A stretch of DNA of 64,000 nt from Blautia sp. GTDB taxonomy: Bacteria > Bacillota > Clostridia > Lachnospirales > Lachnospiraceae. This document shows positions 54,047 to 62,725 of the stretch, one piece after another. Within the stretch, counting starts at the first letter, position 1. The number at the start of each line of letters is the position of its first letter. Under the pieces are notes generated by a model. It was not told the origin of the DNA, did no database searches, and saw only the letters and a program-made list of their open reading frames with translations. Made by a program: the position numbers and the translations under genes. Where the stretch lies: the NCBI GenBank assembly GCA_022764275.1, contig JALERH010000028.1, positions 1-64,000 of the forward strand. Direction: 5' to 3'.

Positions 54047-55906
54047 ATGAACAAAGACAAAGGATTCATTGGAAAAATACAGTGGAACAGGCTTTTCAAA
54101 AAGCTTTCCCCCTATACGATACAGAAAGGTTTCCGCTACCTGAAACACTACGGACCAAAGGAATTCTGGATTCGCCTCCATGAGCGGTTTGAGCCGGAGG
54201 AAGTGCCGTACGGTCCCTGGTATGAGGCCTACATTCCGGATGAGGAAGCCCTGGAAAAGCAGAGAAAACATAAATTTAAAGAGGAGCCTCTGATCAGTGT
54301 GGTGGTTCCGGCGTATCGGACGCCGAAACTCTTTTTATGTCAGATGATGGACTCTCTTCTGGCGCAGACGTATTCAAACTGGGAGCTTTGTATCGCAAAC
54401 GGAAGCCCTGAAGATGAGGACATGCAGAAGGCACTGAAGGAATATACCGGAAAGGATGCGCGCATCCGTTTTCTCAATCTGAAGGAGAATCTGGGGATTG
54501 CGGAAAATACCAACCAGGCTTTTCAAATGGCACAGGGAGAATTTATCGGGCTTTTGGATCATGATGATCTGCTGGCCCCAAATGCACTCTACGAAATCGT
54601 GTCCGCCATCAACAGGGAACCTCAGACCGATGCGGTGTACACAGATGAGGATAAAGTTACCACGAATCTGGATGAGCATTTTCAGCCTCATCTGAAACCG
54701 GATTTCAACCTGGATCTTCTGCGTTCCAATAATTATATCTGTCACTTCTTTGTGGTACGCTGCAGCATCGTGGAAAAGGTGGGCGGCTTTCGCAGGGAGT
54801 TTGACGGGGCACAGGATTATGACTTTATTTTCCGCTGCGTGGAGAAAGCCCGGAAAGTAACGCACGTTCCCGAAATCCTTTATCACTGGCGAACCCACAA
54901 GTCCTCCACAGCAGATAATCCTGCCAGCAAGATGTACGCTTTTGACGCAGGCAAACGGGCTATTGAAGCGCATCTTATGCGCACCGGGACAAAGGGCATC
55001 GTAAGTCATACTCCGGATCTGGGGTTTTACCGGGTACAGTATCCGGTACAGGAAAAACCGCTGGTATCCATTATCATCCCGAACAAGGATGAAAAGGAAA
55101 CTTTGCAGAAATGTCTGGAATCCATTCGCAAAAGTACGGATTACAAAAATTATGAGATCATTATCGTGGAAAACAACAGTACCACAGATGAGATTTTTGA
55201 CTATTACAAAGAACTTTCCAGAGAGCCGGATATCCGCCTGCTTCGCTGGAAAAAGGATTTTAATTACTCTGCCATCAACAATTTCGGTGCGAAGCACGCA
55301 AAAGGAGATTATCTCCTGTTTCTGAATAACGATATTACGGTTATCACTCCGGAATGGATGAGTGAGATGCTGGGCGTGTGCGAACGGCCGGAAGTAGGAG
55401 CAGTGGGCGTAAAGCTGCTCTATCCGGACAACACCATTCAGCATGCCGGGTGCGTGGTCGGTATGGGAGGAATTGCGGGTCATATGTTTGTGGATATGCC
55501 TGCACAGAGAACCGGATACCTTCATAAGGCGTCCATTCTTCAGGATATGAGCGCTGTGACAGCCGCCTGCATGATGGTAAAGAAAAGCGTATTTGAGATG
55601 GCAGGGGGCTTTACCGAGGAGCTTTCCGTAGCCTTCAACGATGTGGATCTCTGCCTGAAAATAGGAAAATGCGGATATCTGGTGGTTTATGATCCGTATG
55701 CAAAGCTTTACCATATGGAGTCCAAAACCAGGGGCGCAGAGGACAACAAGGCAAAAGTGCGCCGTTTCCAGACTGAGATTGAATATATGAGATGTCACTG
55801 GATCGATATCTTAAAAAACGGTGACCCAAATTACAACAAAAATCTTTCCCTGACCAAATGGAATTATTCCCTGAAGCCGCTTCCGGGAATGGGAAAGGAA
55901 AAATAA
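54047..55906 (+). CDS. glycosyltransferase with two GT2 (GT-A) domains
   Basis: 619 residues; ATG at 54047 fits AGAGGA seven bases upstream (TTG 54044 is in frame). Third paralogue of the dual GT-A family, but without the long N-terminal beta modules; a basic N-terminal region of about 80 residues precedes the first GT-A (ISVVVPAYRTPKLFLCQM, LDHDDLLAPNALYE) and the second (VSIIIPNKDEKETLQKC, NNDITVITPEWMSEM, QHAGCVVGMGGIAGH). Second domain has NND-I where the paralogues have NNDTE, a possible change at the metal-binding acidic group. Own promoter upstream. Confidence 0.9.
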   Translation: MNKDKGFIGKIQWNRLFKKLSPYTIQKGFRYLKHYGPKEFWIRLHERFEPEEVPYGPWYEAYIPDEEALEKQRKHKFKEEPLISVVVPAYRTPKLFLCQMMDSLLAQTYSNWELCIANGSPEDEDMQKALKEYTGKDARIRFLNLKENLGIAENTNQAFQMAQGEFIGLLDHDDLLAPNALYEIVSAINREPQTDAVYTDEDKVTTNLDEHFQPHLKPDFNLDLLRSNNYICHFFVVRCSIVEKVGGFRREFDGAQDYDFIFRCVEKARKVTHVPEILYHWRTHKSSTADNPASKMYAFDAGKRAIEAHLMRTGTKGIVSHTPDLGFYRVQYPVQEKPLVSIIIPNKDEKETLQKCLESIRKSTDYKNYEIIIVENNSTTDEIFDYYKELSREPDIRLLRWKKDFNYSAINNFGAKHAKGDYLLFLNNDITVITPEWMSEMLGVCERPEVGAVGVKLLYPDNTIQHAGCVVGMGGIAGHMFVDMPAQRTGYLHKASILQDMSAVTAACMMVKKSVFEMAGGFTEELSVAFNDVDLCLKIGKCGYLVVYDPYAKLYHMESKTRGAEDNKAKVRRFQTEIEYMRCHWIDILKNGDPNYNKNLSLTKWNYSLKPLPGMGKEK

Positions 55907-55915
55907 GGAGAAATT

Positions 55916-56872
55916 ATGCAGGAAGTATCAGTCGTCATTCCCAACTACAATGGAATTGCATATCTTGACGGAGTTCTTGCCAGCCTGGAGCACCAGACCA
56001 TAAAGGATTTTGAGGTCATTGTCGTGGACAATGGCTCCACAGACGGAAGTACCTCTTTTATAGCTGCAAACTATCCCTGGGTTCACGTGATCGGGCTTTC
56101 GGATAATTTTGGCTTCAGCAAAGCAGTCAATGAGGGGATTTACGCTTCACGGGCACCGTATGTACTGCTTTTAAATAATGATACGGAAGTGGAAACCGAT
56201 TTTGTGGAAGAGATGCTCTCAGCCATAAAACGCCACAAAAAAGCCTTTTCCTGCAGTGCCAGGATGATTCAGTTTTTTGACAGAGACAAACTGGATGATG
56301 CGGGCAATTATTACAATGCGCTGGGATGGGCCTTTGCCCGGGGAAAAGGCAGGGACATCCACACCTATGAAAAGGAAGAGAAGATTTTTGCTGCCTGTGC
56401 GGGCGCGGCAATCTACCGTAAAAAAATATTTGAAAAGATCGGGTATTTTGACGAGGAGCATTTTGCCTATCTGGAAGATACAGATGTAGGATACAGAGCA
56501 CGTATTTATGGCTATGAAAACTGGTATGCCCCAAAAGCGAAGGTCTACCATGTGGGAAGCGGCACGAGCGGATCCAGATACAATCAGTTCAAAACCAGGT
56601 ATTCTTCCAGAAACAATGTCTATCTGATCTATAAAAATATGCCCATCCTGCAGATCATTCTGAATCTGCCGCTTTTGGCTTGCGGATTTGCCATAAAGAT
56701 TCTGTTCTTTTTCATGAAAGGTATGGGCAGGGAATATCTGGCAGGAATCAAAAACGGGATACAGATCAGCAAAAGAGAGCGAAAGGTGCCTTTTTCAATG
56801 AAAAATCTGCCGAATTACGGGAAAATCCAGATAGAACTCTGGGTAAATATGATACGCAGACTTTTCGGATGA
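55916..56872 (+). CDS. GT2 rhamnosyltransferase-like enzyme (WbbL type)
   Basis: 318 residues, AAGGAGAAATT before ATG 55916. GT-A core: VSVVIPNYNGIAYLDGVL, VVDNGSTDGS, LLNNDTEVETDFVEEM, then CAGAAIYRKKIFEKIGYFDEEHFAYLEDTDVGYRARI split over the acceptor-side motif, and a C-terminal amphipathic/hydrophobic helix (about 245-270). The pattern matches dTDP-rhamnosyl:lipid-linked GlcNAc transferases such as WbbL, which add the first rhamnose. This fits the presence of rfbC. Nine bases after the previous gene. Confidence 0.85.
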   Translation: MQEVSVVIPNYNGIAYLDGVLASLEHQTIKDFEVIVVDNGSTDGSTSFIAANYPWVHVIGLSDNFGFSKAVNEGIYASRAPYVLLLNNDTEVETDFVEEMLSAIKRHKKAFSCSARMIQFFDRDKLDDAGNYYNALGWAFARGKGRDIHTYEKEEKIFAACAGAAIYRKKIFEKIGYFDEEHFAYLEDTDVGYRARIYGYENWYAPKAKVYHVGSGTSGSRYNQFKTRYSSRNNVYLIYKNMPILQIILNLPLLACGFAIKILFFFMKGMGREYLAGIKNGIQISKRERKVPFSMKNLPNYGKIQIELWVNMIRRLFG

Positions 56873-56928
56873 ATTGCATAAAATTCCGCATTTCATAAAA
56901 TTTTTATAAATGCTCGTTGAATATTTTG

Positions 56929-56957
56929 TTGCATTTATGTTTCATCTATTATAAGAT
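56929..56957 (+). promoter_or_regulatory. promoter of the priming transferase gene
   Basis: TTGCAT (56929-56934), 17-bp spacer, TAAGAT (56952-56957). The same -10 form is used before rpsT. Confidence 0.6.
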
Positions 56958-56990
56958 AAAGGCAATGAAAAGAAACAGGGGTGGCAGAGA

Positions 56991-58394
56991 TTGATTAAAG
57001 ACAATCAGAAGAATTTCAGTCGTCTCCATGTAGTAATAGATGCTTGCGTAATTACATTATCTTATATGTGTGCCTGGGCAATACGATTTGTCGGACCTTT
57101 TGCCGCGACTGCAGTCAGGGCTAGGTCTTTTGAACAATATATGTCTGCCCTGCTTTTTATTTTACCGGTTTATCTGCTTCTGTACCATGCGTTCACTCTG
57201 TATGAGCCCATGCGGATGCAGGGACGCCGGCTTGTGCTGTCCAATATTATCAAGGCAAATTCTCTTGGTATCCTCGTGACGACATTTATCCTGTATACGA
57301 TCGAAGAGGGAAATATTTCACGTTCGATGCTGTATATGTTCTACGGAATCTGTATTGCGGCGAGCTGGAGCATGCGGATGCTGGTCTTTTATACTCTGCG
57401 CAATATGCGCAAAAAAGGCCTCAATCAGAAACAGGTGCTCCTTGTGGGATACAGCCGTGCGGCGGAGGAGTACATCGACCGGATCCTGGAGAACCCCCAG
57501 TGGGGTTATGTGGTAAGGGGAATCCTGGATGACAATGTTCCTTCCGGCACTGTATATAAGGGAATTAAGGTGATCGGTAGGATTGCAAACCTGATGGTCA
57601 TCCTTCCTGCGAACCGACTTGATGAAATTGCAATTACGCTTGGGCTGAATGAGTATTACCGTTTGGAGGAGATTGTAGCTCTCTGTGAAAAATCAGGAGT
57701 ACACACAAAATTTATTCCGGATTATAATAAGATCATTCCGACGAAACCGTATACCGAAGATATTCTGGGACTTCCGGTGATCAATATACGATATGTCCCT
57801 TTGAGCAATACGTTTAATGCAATGGTAAAAAGGGTCATGGATATCATAGGTTCCGTTTTTGGGATTATTGTTGCATCCCCTCTTATGCTTGTGATGTGCG
57901 TTCTTATTAAAATTACTTCACCCGGGCCGCTGATTTATAAGCAGGAGAGAGTAGGGCTTCATAACAGGACTTTCCGGATGTATAAGTTCCGTTCCATGGA
58001 AGTACAGCCGGAGGCAGAAGAGAAGAAATCCTGGACGGTTAAAAATGATCCCAGGGTGACAGGAATCGGAAGATTCATGCGCCGGACAAGCATTGATGAG
58101 CTCCCTCAGCTTTTTAATATTTTAAAAGGCGACATGAGCCTTGTGGGCCCCAGACCGGAGCGTCCGTTTTTCGTGGAGAAGTTCCGTGAGGAAATCCCGA
58201 GATATATGGTGAAGCATCAGGTCAGACCTGGCTTGACCGGCTGGGCTCAGGTAAATGGTTATCGCGGCGACACGTCTATCCGTAAAAGAATCGAATATGA
58301 TCTGTATTATATCGAAAACTGGACGGTTGGATTTGATATCAAAATATTGTTTCTGACAATATTCAAGGGATTTATTAATAAGAATGCGTATTGA
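56991..58394 (+). CDS. polyprenyl glycosyl-1-phosphate transferase (WbaP/WcaJ type)
   Basis: Priming enzyme that moves a sugar-1-phosphate from a nucleotide sugar to undecaprenyl phosphate. 467 residues, TTG start at 56991. Four N-terminal helices (about 12-118), a Rossmann-like CoA-binding-type middle domain (about 140-245), a reentrant helix (about 277-302) and the catalytic PGT domain: KFRSMEVQPEAEE, RFMRRTSIDELPQLFNIL, GDMSLVGPRPERP, RPGLTGWAQVNGYRG. Full length. It would start synthesis of the polymer extended by the neighbouring transferases. Confidence 0.94.
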   Translation: MIKDNQKNFSRLHVVIDACVITLSYMCAWAIRFVGPFAATAVRARSFEQYMSALLFILPVYLLLYHAFTLYEPMRMQGRRLVLSNIIKANSLGILVTTFILYTIEEGNISRSMLYMFYGICIAASWSMRMLVFYTLRNMRKKGLNQKQVLLVGYSRAAEEYIDRILENPQWGYVVRGILDDNVPSGTVYKGIKVIGRIANLMVILPANRLDEIAITLGLNEYYRLEEIVALCEKSGVHTKFIPDYNKIIPTKPYTEDILGLPVINIRYVPLSNTFNAMVKRVMDIIGSVFGIIVASPLMLVMCVLIKITSPGPLIYKQERVGLHNRTFRMYKFRSMEVQPEAEEKKSWTVKNDPRVTGIGRFMRRTSIDELPQLFNILKGDMSLVGPRPERPFFVEKFREEIPRYMVKHQVRPGLTGWAQVNGYRGDTSIRKRIEYDLYYIENWTVGFDIKILFLTIFKGFINKNAY

Positions 58395-58408
58395 GAAAGG
58401 AAAAGAAA

Positions 58409-59818
58409 ATGGCTAGACCAGGAAAAAAGAAAAAAACAGCTTTGTTTGTCATTGAGATCATCCTCCTTCTGCTTTTTATTGGCGGGCTGTATGTCTACGG
58501 GCAGATCAATTCCAGACTGGACAAGATTGAGACCCCGACATTCGATGAGAGCAAGGTGGTTACGAATGAGACAGCACCGCAGATGACAGGATACAGTACG
58601 TATGCGCTGTTCGGGATTGACCATCGTTCCAAAAACAAGGCGCTGGGATCCGACAACAGCGATACGATGATCATTGCCAGTGTAAACAATGATACAAAAG
58701 ACGTCAAGCTCGTATCGGTCTACAGAGATACGCTTCTGGATATTGGCGGCGATACCTATACCAAGGCGAATGCAGCTTATGCATATGGTGGTCCGGAGCA
58801 GGCTATTTCCATGCTGAATACCATGCTGGACCTGAATATTACGGATTATGCCACTGTGGATTTTAACGCCATGGTGACTGCGATTGATGCACTGGGAGGA
58901 CTGGATATTCCCATGTCCTATGCAGAGCTTGTCTTTATGAACGATTACTGTGTGGAGACTTCAGAGGAGACAGGAGTGGGATATACGCCTATCGAGCTCC
59001 CCGAGAGGCCAGAGGATATCGAGGCAATCATCGGCGAGTATCATCTGAACGGTGTGCAGGCAGTTTCCTACTGCCGTATCCGTTATACCGCAAGTCTGGA
59101 TATGGGACGTACCGAGAGACAGAGAAGAGTGATCCAGCTTATGGTGCAGAAGGCAAAAAAAGCCGGGCTGACTACGATTTTTGGCATCATGGATGAAGTA
59201 TTCCCTCTGGTAAAGACTTCTCTGAGCAAGACAGCTATTTTGAATATGATTCCTGCAGTGATCGGCTACAGCATTGATGATACGGTTGGATTTCCATCCA
59301 AATATAAGTTTGCAAATATCAAAGCAGGAAGCATCATTGTAGCGGATACTCTTATTGATAATGTCGTGGAGCTGCATAAATTCCTGTATGGAGATACAGA
59401 CTATACACCATCCCGGAATATTCAGGATGCGAGTGACAAAATTATGGAGATCGTGGGCGGCGCGGATACTCTGGTAGACGAGGCTCCTGTAAACGAGGAA
59501 ACGGATACTACCGCGGAAATCGTATGGCAGGGTGACGGAAGCGGAAACTATAATTATACGGACTACACAGATGGAGATTATTCCGGCGGAGACTATTCCG
59601 GCGGGGATAATTCCGGCGGGGGTAATTCCGGCGGAGATTATTCCGGAGGAGACGATTACGACGGCGACTATTCTGACGGGGATAATTCCGGAGGAGACTT
59701 CTCCGATGGCGATAATTCTGACGGCGATTATTCAGATGGAGATACTTCCGGAGGCGATGGCAGTTATGAGGATTCGTCTGACTGGGAAGACAGTTATTCC
59801 GATGGCACAGAAGAATAG
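58409..59818 (+). CDS. LytR-CpsA-Psr (LCP) family glycopolymer ligase with repetitive acidic tail
   Basis: Transfers a lipid-linked glycopolymer to peptidoglycan outside the membrane. 469 residues; ATG 58409 with GAAAGGAAAAGAAA (TTG 58391 in frame is less likely). Short basic N-terminus, helix (about 12-34), LCP domain with SDTMIIAS, YRDTLLDI, KANAAYAYGG, and RIRYTASLDMGRTERQRRV, keeping the basic residues that bind the pyrophosphate. The last 80 residues are Gly/Asp/Ser/Tyr-rich repeats (59573-59760). Fits as the last step of the locus. Confidence 0.94.
   Translation: MARPGKKKKTALFVIEIILLLLFIGGLYVYGQINSRLDKIETPTFDESKVVTNETAPQMTGYSTYALFGIDHRSKNKALGSDNSDTMIIASVNNDTKDVKLVSVYRDTLLDIGGDTYTKANAAYAYGGPEQAISMLNTMLDLNITDYATVDFNAMVTAIDALGGLDIPMSYAELVFMNDYCVETSEETGVGYTPIELPERPEDIEAIIGEYHLNGVQAVSYCRIRYTASLDMGRTERQRRVIQLMVQKAKKAGLTTIFGIMDEVFPLVKTSLSKTAILNMIPAVIGYSIDDTVGFPSKYKFANIKAGSIIVADTLIDNVVELHKFLYGDTDYTPSRNIQDASDKIMEIVGGADTLVDEAPVNEETDTTAEIVWQGDGSGNYNYTDYTDGDYSGGDYSGGDNSGGGNSGGDYSGGDDYDGDYSDGDNSGGDFSDGDNSDGDYSDGDTSGGDGSYEDSSDWEDSYSDGTEE
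59573..59760 (+). repeat. 15-bp coding repeats in the LCP tail
   Basis: Degenerate 15-bp units coding for GDYSG, GDNSG, GGNSG, SDGDN and similar five-residue words, about 12 copies. Likely to vary in copy number between strains. Encodes a flexible acidic tail. Confidence 0.8.
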
Positions 59819-59840
59819 GCACAAACAGAGCATACAACAG

Positions 59841-59869
59841 AGGACCATCCCACTCAGGATGGTCCTTTT
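59841..59869 (+). terminator. intrinsic terminator after the LCP gene
   Basis: Perfect 10-bp stem AGGACCATCC (59841-59850) and GGATGGTCCT (59857-59866), loop CACTCA, then TTT. The following gene starts only 20 bases later. Confidence 0.85.
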
Positions 59870-59888
59870 CTGAACGGAGGAAATAAAA

Positions 59889-60818
59889 ATGATAAAATCA
59901 GTGGATGTGATCATTCCTGCATATCATCCTGGAAAAGAATTTGGAAAGCTTATAAGCCGGCTGATGGAACAGAACTATCCCATTGAAACCATTTTTGTTA
60001 TGAATACCGAAGAAAAATACTGGGATAAAAGCTGGGAGGAGCAGTGCCCGAAACTGAAAGTTTTTCATTTGAAAAAAGAAGAATTTGATCATGGAGGAAC
60101 CAGAAAAAAGGCAGCTTCCCTGTCCAGGGCGGATATTATGGTCTTTATGACTCAGGATGCAATCCCTGCAAACAGTGATCTGATCGGAAATCTTGCTGCC
60201 CCTATCTGCGGCAACGAAAAGGTGGGGGCATGCTATGCCAGGCAGCTTGCGAAAGAGGATTGCCGTTTCCTGGAACGGTATACCAGATCCTTTAACTATC
60301 CCGCCCAATCATCCATAAAATGGGAAAAGGATACACCGGTATACGGGATCAAAACATACTTCTGCTCAAATGTGTGCGCAGCCTATGACAAAAAAATCTA
60401 CAAAGAAGTGGGCGGATTTGCAGACAGAGCTATTTTTAATGAAGATATGATTTATGCCGGGATGATGGCGAAAAAAGGGTATGGAATTGCATATGCGGCA
60501 GATGCCTGTGTTTTTCATTCGCATAATTACTCCTGTATCCAACAGCTGCACCGTAATTTTGATCTGGGTGTATCTCAGGCAGAACATCCGGAGATATTTA
60601 ACTCGGTTCCTTCCGAAGGAGAAGGACTCCGTCTGGTGAAAAAAAGCCTGGGATATCTTTTGAGGACAGGCCATTTCTGGCTGATACCGCAGCTTATGGT
60701 ACAGAGCGGATGCAAATATATGGGATATTTTCTTGGAAAACGATACCGGAAACTTCCCGGATGGCTCATTCAGTTTTGTACCATGAACCGGACCTACTGG
60801 GAAAAAAACGGCAGGTAG
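59889..60818 (+). CDS. GT2 rhamnosyltransferase-like enzyme
   Basis: 309 residues, ACGGAGGAAATAAAA before ATG 59889. GT-A fold: SVDVIIPAYHPGKEFGKL, the family word FDHGGTRKKAA, VFMTQDAIPAN (acidic metal motif), then YFCSNVCAAYDKKIYKEVGGF and FNEDMIYAGMM. The FDHGGTR element is common in rhamnosyltransferases of cell-wall rhamnan loci. Follows the terminator of the LCP gene directly, so it depends on read-through or an unseen promoter. Single-domain, unlike the dual enzymes upstream. Confidence 0.85.
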   Translation: MIKSVDVIIPAYHPGKEFGKLISRLMEQNYPIETIFVMNTEEKYWDKSWEEQCPKLKVFHLKKEEFDHGGTRKKAASLSRADIMVFMTQDAIPANSDLIGNLAAPICGNEKVGACYARQLAKEDCRFLERYTRSFNYPAQSSIKWEKDTPVYGIKTYFCSNVCAAYDKKIYKEVGGFADRAIFNEDMIYAGMMAKKGYGIAYAADACVFHSHNYSCIQQLHRNFDLGVSQAEHPEIFNSVPSEGEGLRLVKKSLGYLLRTGHFWLIPQLMVQSGCKYMGYFLGKRYRKLPGWLIQFCTMNRTYWEKNGR

Positions 60819-60927
60819 TCCCTGTCACGTATTTTTTAAACATCCATCACAATTTGAACACAATTCGTTGATAAACTGTTTAAAGAAAATAAGAATGCAA
60901 GAGAATACACAGGAAGGGAGCCAAAGC

Positions 60928-62583
60928 ATGAGTGATGAAATGAAATGGGGCGAGGAGCCGCAGGAACCGGGGAACACCTCTTCACAGCAGATTCAGAGCG
61001 AAGAGGTACAGGAATCCGCTGCACCAGCCCAGAAAGCTGCCCCCACAGAAAAAAGTACGGATGCGGAAAATAATAGCAGCGAAAGTGAGAACGTGACATA
61101 TCACTATAAATATACAAGAGGTACAGCCAGAACTACGTCAGATGGCTGTCCGGCGAGCCACCCTTATTCGGCCAGCCGTATGAACCAGAGCAGCCAGGAG
61201 AGTCAGACACCGCCCAGATACGCTCATTATCAGGTAAATCAGGAACAGAACCAGTATGGAAACGGCGGCGAGCCTCCTAAGAAGCAGCGACATACAAGCC
61301 ATGGCAGTGGCTATTTCAGCAAAAAAGTCGGACCTGTCATTGCGCTGGCAGTTGTATTTGGCCTTGTAGCCGGTGTGGTATTTCAGGGAGTAAATGTTTT
61401 ATCCCGGAAATATCTGGGAACAGGACAGTACACACCAATTGGTACGACAGAGACGGTTCCTGATGCAGCGCAGGAGGCAAATTCAGTCAGCGTGAGTGAT
61501 GCGGTGAATCAGGCAGGAACAGTGGCAGGTGTTGCCCAGGCGGCCATGCCGTCCGTAGTAGCCATTACCTCCATCAGCATGCAGGAGATTCAGAGCTTTT
61601 TCGGGTATGGGATGGAATACCCAAGCACCGGAAGCGGTTCCGGGATCATTGTGGGAGAGAACGATGATGAACTGCTGATTGCCACAAACAATCATGTAGT
61701 AGAAGGCGCTACCACGTTAAATGTCTGCTTTATCGGAAGTGATGTCGTGAATGTGGAACAGGAAACACAGAATTATGTAAATGGAGAAGGAGACCTGGAT
61801 ATTGAAGGTGCTGTCAGTGCCAAGGTGAAGGGAACCGATACGGATAATGATCTTGCTGTAATATCGGTAAAGAAAAGCGATATTCCGGAAGATACGATGA
61901 ATGAGATTAAGATTGCACAGCTGGGCAATTCAGACGATCTGATGGTAGGCGAGCAGGTGGTTGCAATCGGAAATGCCCTGGGATATGGCCAGACGGTAAC
62001 ATCCGGATGGGTCAGCGCCCTGAACAGAACGGTTACCACCAGTGATGGAACGAGTTCCGAGCTCATTCAGACAGATGCTGCGATTAATCCGGGCAACAGT
62101 GGAGGCGCACTTTTAAATATGCGGGGAGAGCTTATCGGTATCAACTGTGCGAAAATTGCGTCCAGCAGTGTAGAAGGAACCGGATATGCCATTCCGATTT
62201 CAAAAGCACAGCCGATTCTGGAAGAACTGATGAACCGCAAAACCCGTGATAAAGTGGAAGATGCGACTAAGGCTGCTTATCTGGGAGTAAAACCGGCAGA
62301 CCTGTCCACGGAAGCAATTCAGATGTACAATATGCCTTCCGGTGCTTTCGTTGTGGAGGTTATCAGCGGAGAAGCCGCAGATAAGGCCGGAATCCAGAAG
62401 AATGACATTATCACAAAACTGGACGGACAGAAAGTCAGCGGAAAGAAAGATCTCAATGATAAGCTCCAGTATTATACAGCAGGGGAAGAAATTGAGGTCG
62501 TGATTGCAAGAGCCGACAATGGCGAATACAAAGAGCATACTCTGACAGTAACACTGGGCGCGAGACCTGCCTCAGACAACTGA
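60928..62583 (+). CDS. HtrA/DegP-like trypsin-type serine protease with PDZ domain
   Basis: Membrane-anchored quality-control protease outside the membrane. ATG at 60928 chosen for AGGAAGGGAG with 7-base spacing; upstream in-frame TTG 60868 and ATG 60895 lack this. 551 residues: long hydrophilic cytoplasmic N-terminus (about 1-130, Glu/Gln/Ser-rich), one helix (about 134-160), protease domain with TNNHVVEGA (His), NDLAVISV (Asp) and NPGNSGGALL (Ser), and one C-terminal PDZ (YLGVKPADLSTEA, GAFVVEVISGEAADKAGI). Full catalytic triad. Followed by a terminator, then clpX-like gene. Confidence 0.95.
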   Translation: MSDEMKWGEEPQEPGNTSSQQIQSEEVQESAAPAQKAAPTEKSTDAENNSSESENVTYHYKYTRGTARTTSDGCPASHPYSASRMNQSSQESQTPPRYAHYQVNQEQNQYGNGGEPPKKQRHTSHGSGYFSKKVGPVIALAVVFGLVAGVVFQGVNVLSRKYLGTGQYTPIGTTETVPDAAQEANSVSVSDAVNQAGTVAGVAQAAMPSVVAITSISMQEIQSFFGYGMEYPSTGSGSGIIVGENDDELLIATNNHVVEGATTLNVCFIGSDVVNVEQETQNYVNGEGDLDIEGAVSAKVKGTDTDNDLAVISVKKSDIPEDTMNEIKIAQLGNSDDLMVGEQVVAIGNALGYGQTVTSGWVSALNRTVTTSDGTSSELIQTDAAINPGNSGGALLNMRGELIGINCAKIASSSVEGTGYAIPISKAQPILEELMNRKTRDKVEDATKAAYLGVKPADLSTEAIQMYNMPSGAFVVEVISGEAADKAGIQKNDIITKLDGQKVSGKKDLNDKLQYYTAGEEIEVVIARADNGEYKEHTLTVTLGARPASDN

Positions 62584-62609
62584 TGGAAAGATAAACGGAA
62601 AAAGAATAC

Positions 62610-62648
62610 GGAGCTGCTGCACAAAAAAATGGTGCGCAGCTCCTTTTT
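62610..62648 (+). terminator. intrinsic terminator after htrA
   Basis: GGAGCTGC (62610-62617) pairs with GCAGCTCC (62636-62643); GCAC (62619-62622) with GTGC (62632-62635), one bulged T; then TTTTT. Confidence 0.8.
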
Positions 62649-62661
62649 ATAAAAACTTTAT

Positions 62662-62690
62662 TTCTATATTCAAAGAATCTGTGATATAAT
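62662..62690 (+). promoter_or_regulatory. promoter of the clpX-like gene
   Basis: Perfect TATAAT (62685-62690) with extended TGA; weak -35 TTCTAT (62662-62667) at 17 bp. 35 bases before the start. Confidence 0.65.
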
Positions 62691-62725
62691 TTTTTTAAAT
62701 AAGGGAAAATAAGAAAGGAGTCAAT

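Noticed and set aside
54374-55798. Minus-strand open frame of 474 codons
   Set aside because: Antisense shadow of the dual GT-A enzyme at 54047; similar shadows appear opposite the other two paralogues, as expected from shared codon patterns.
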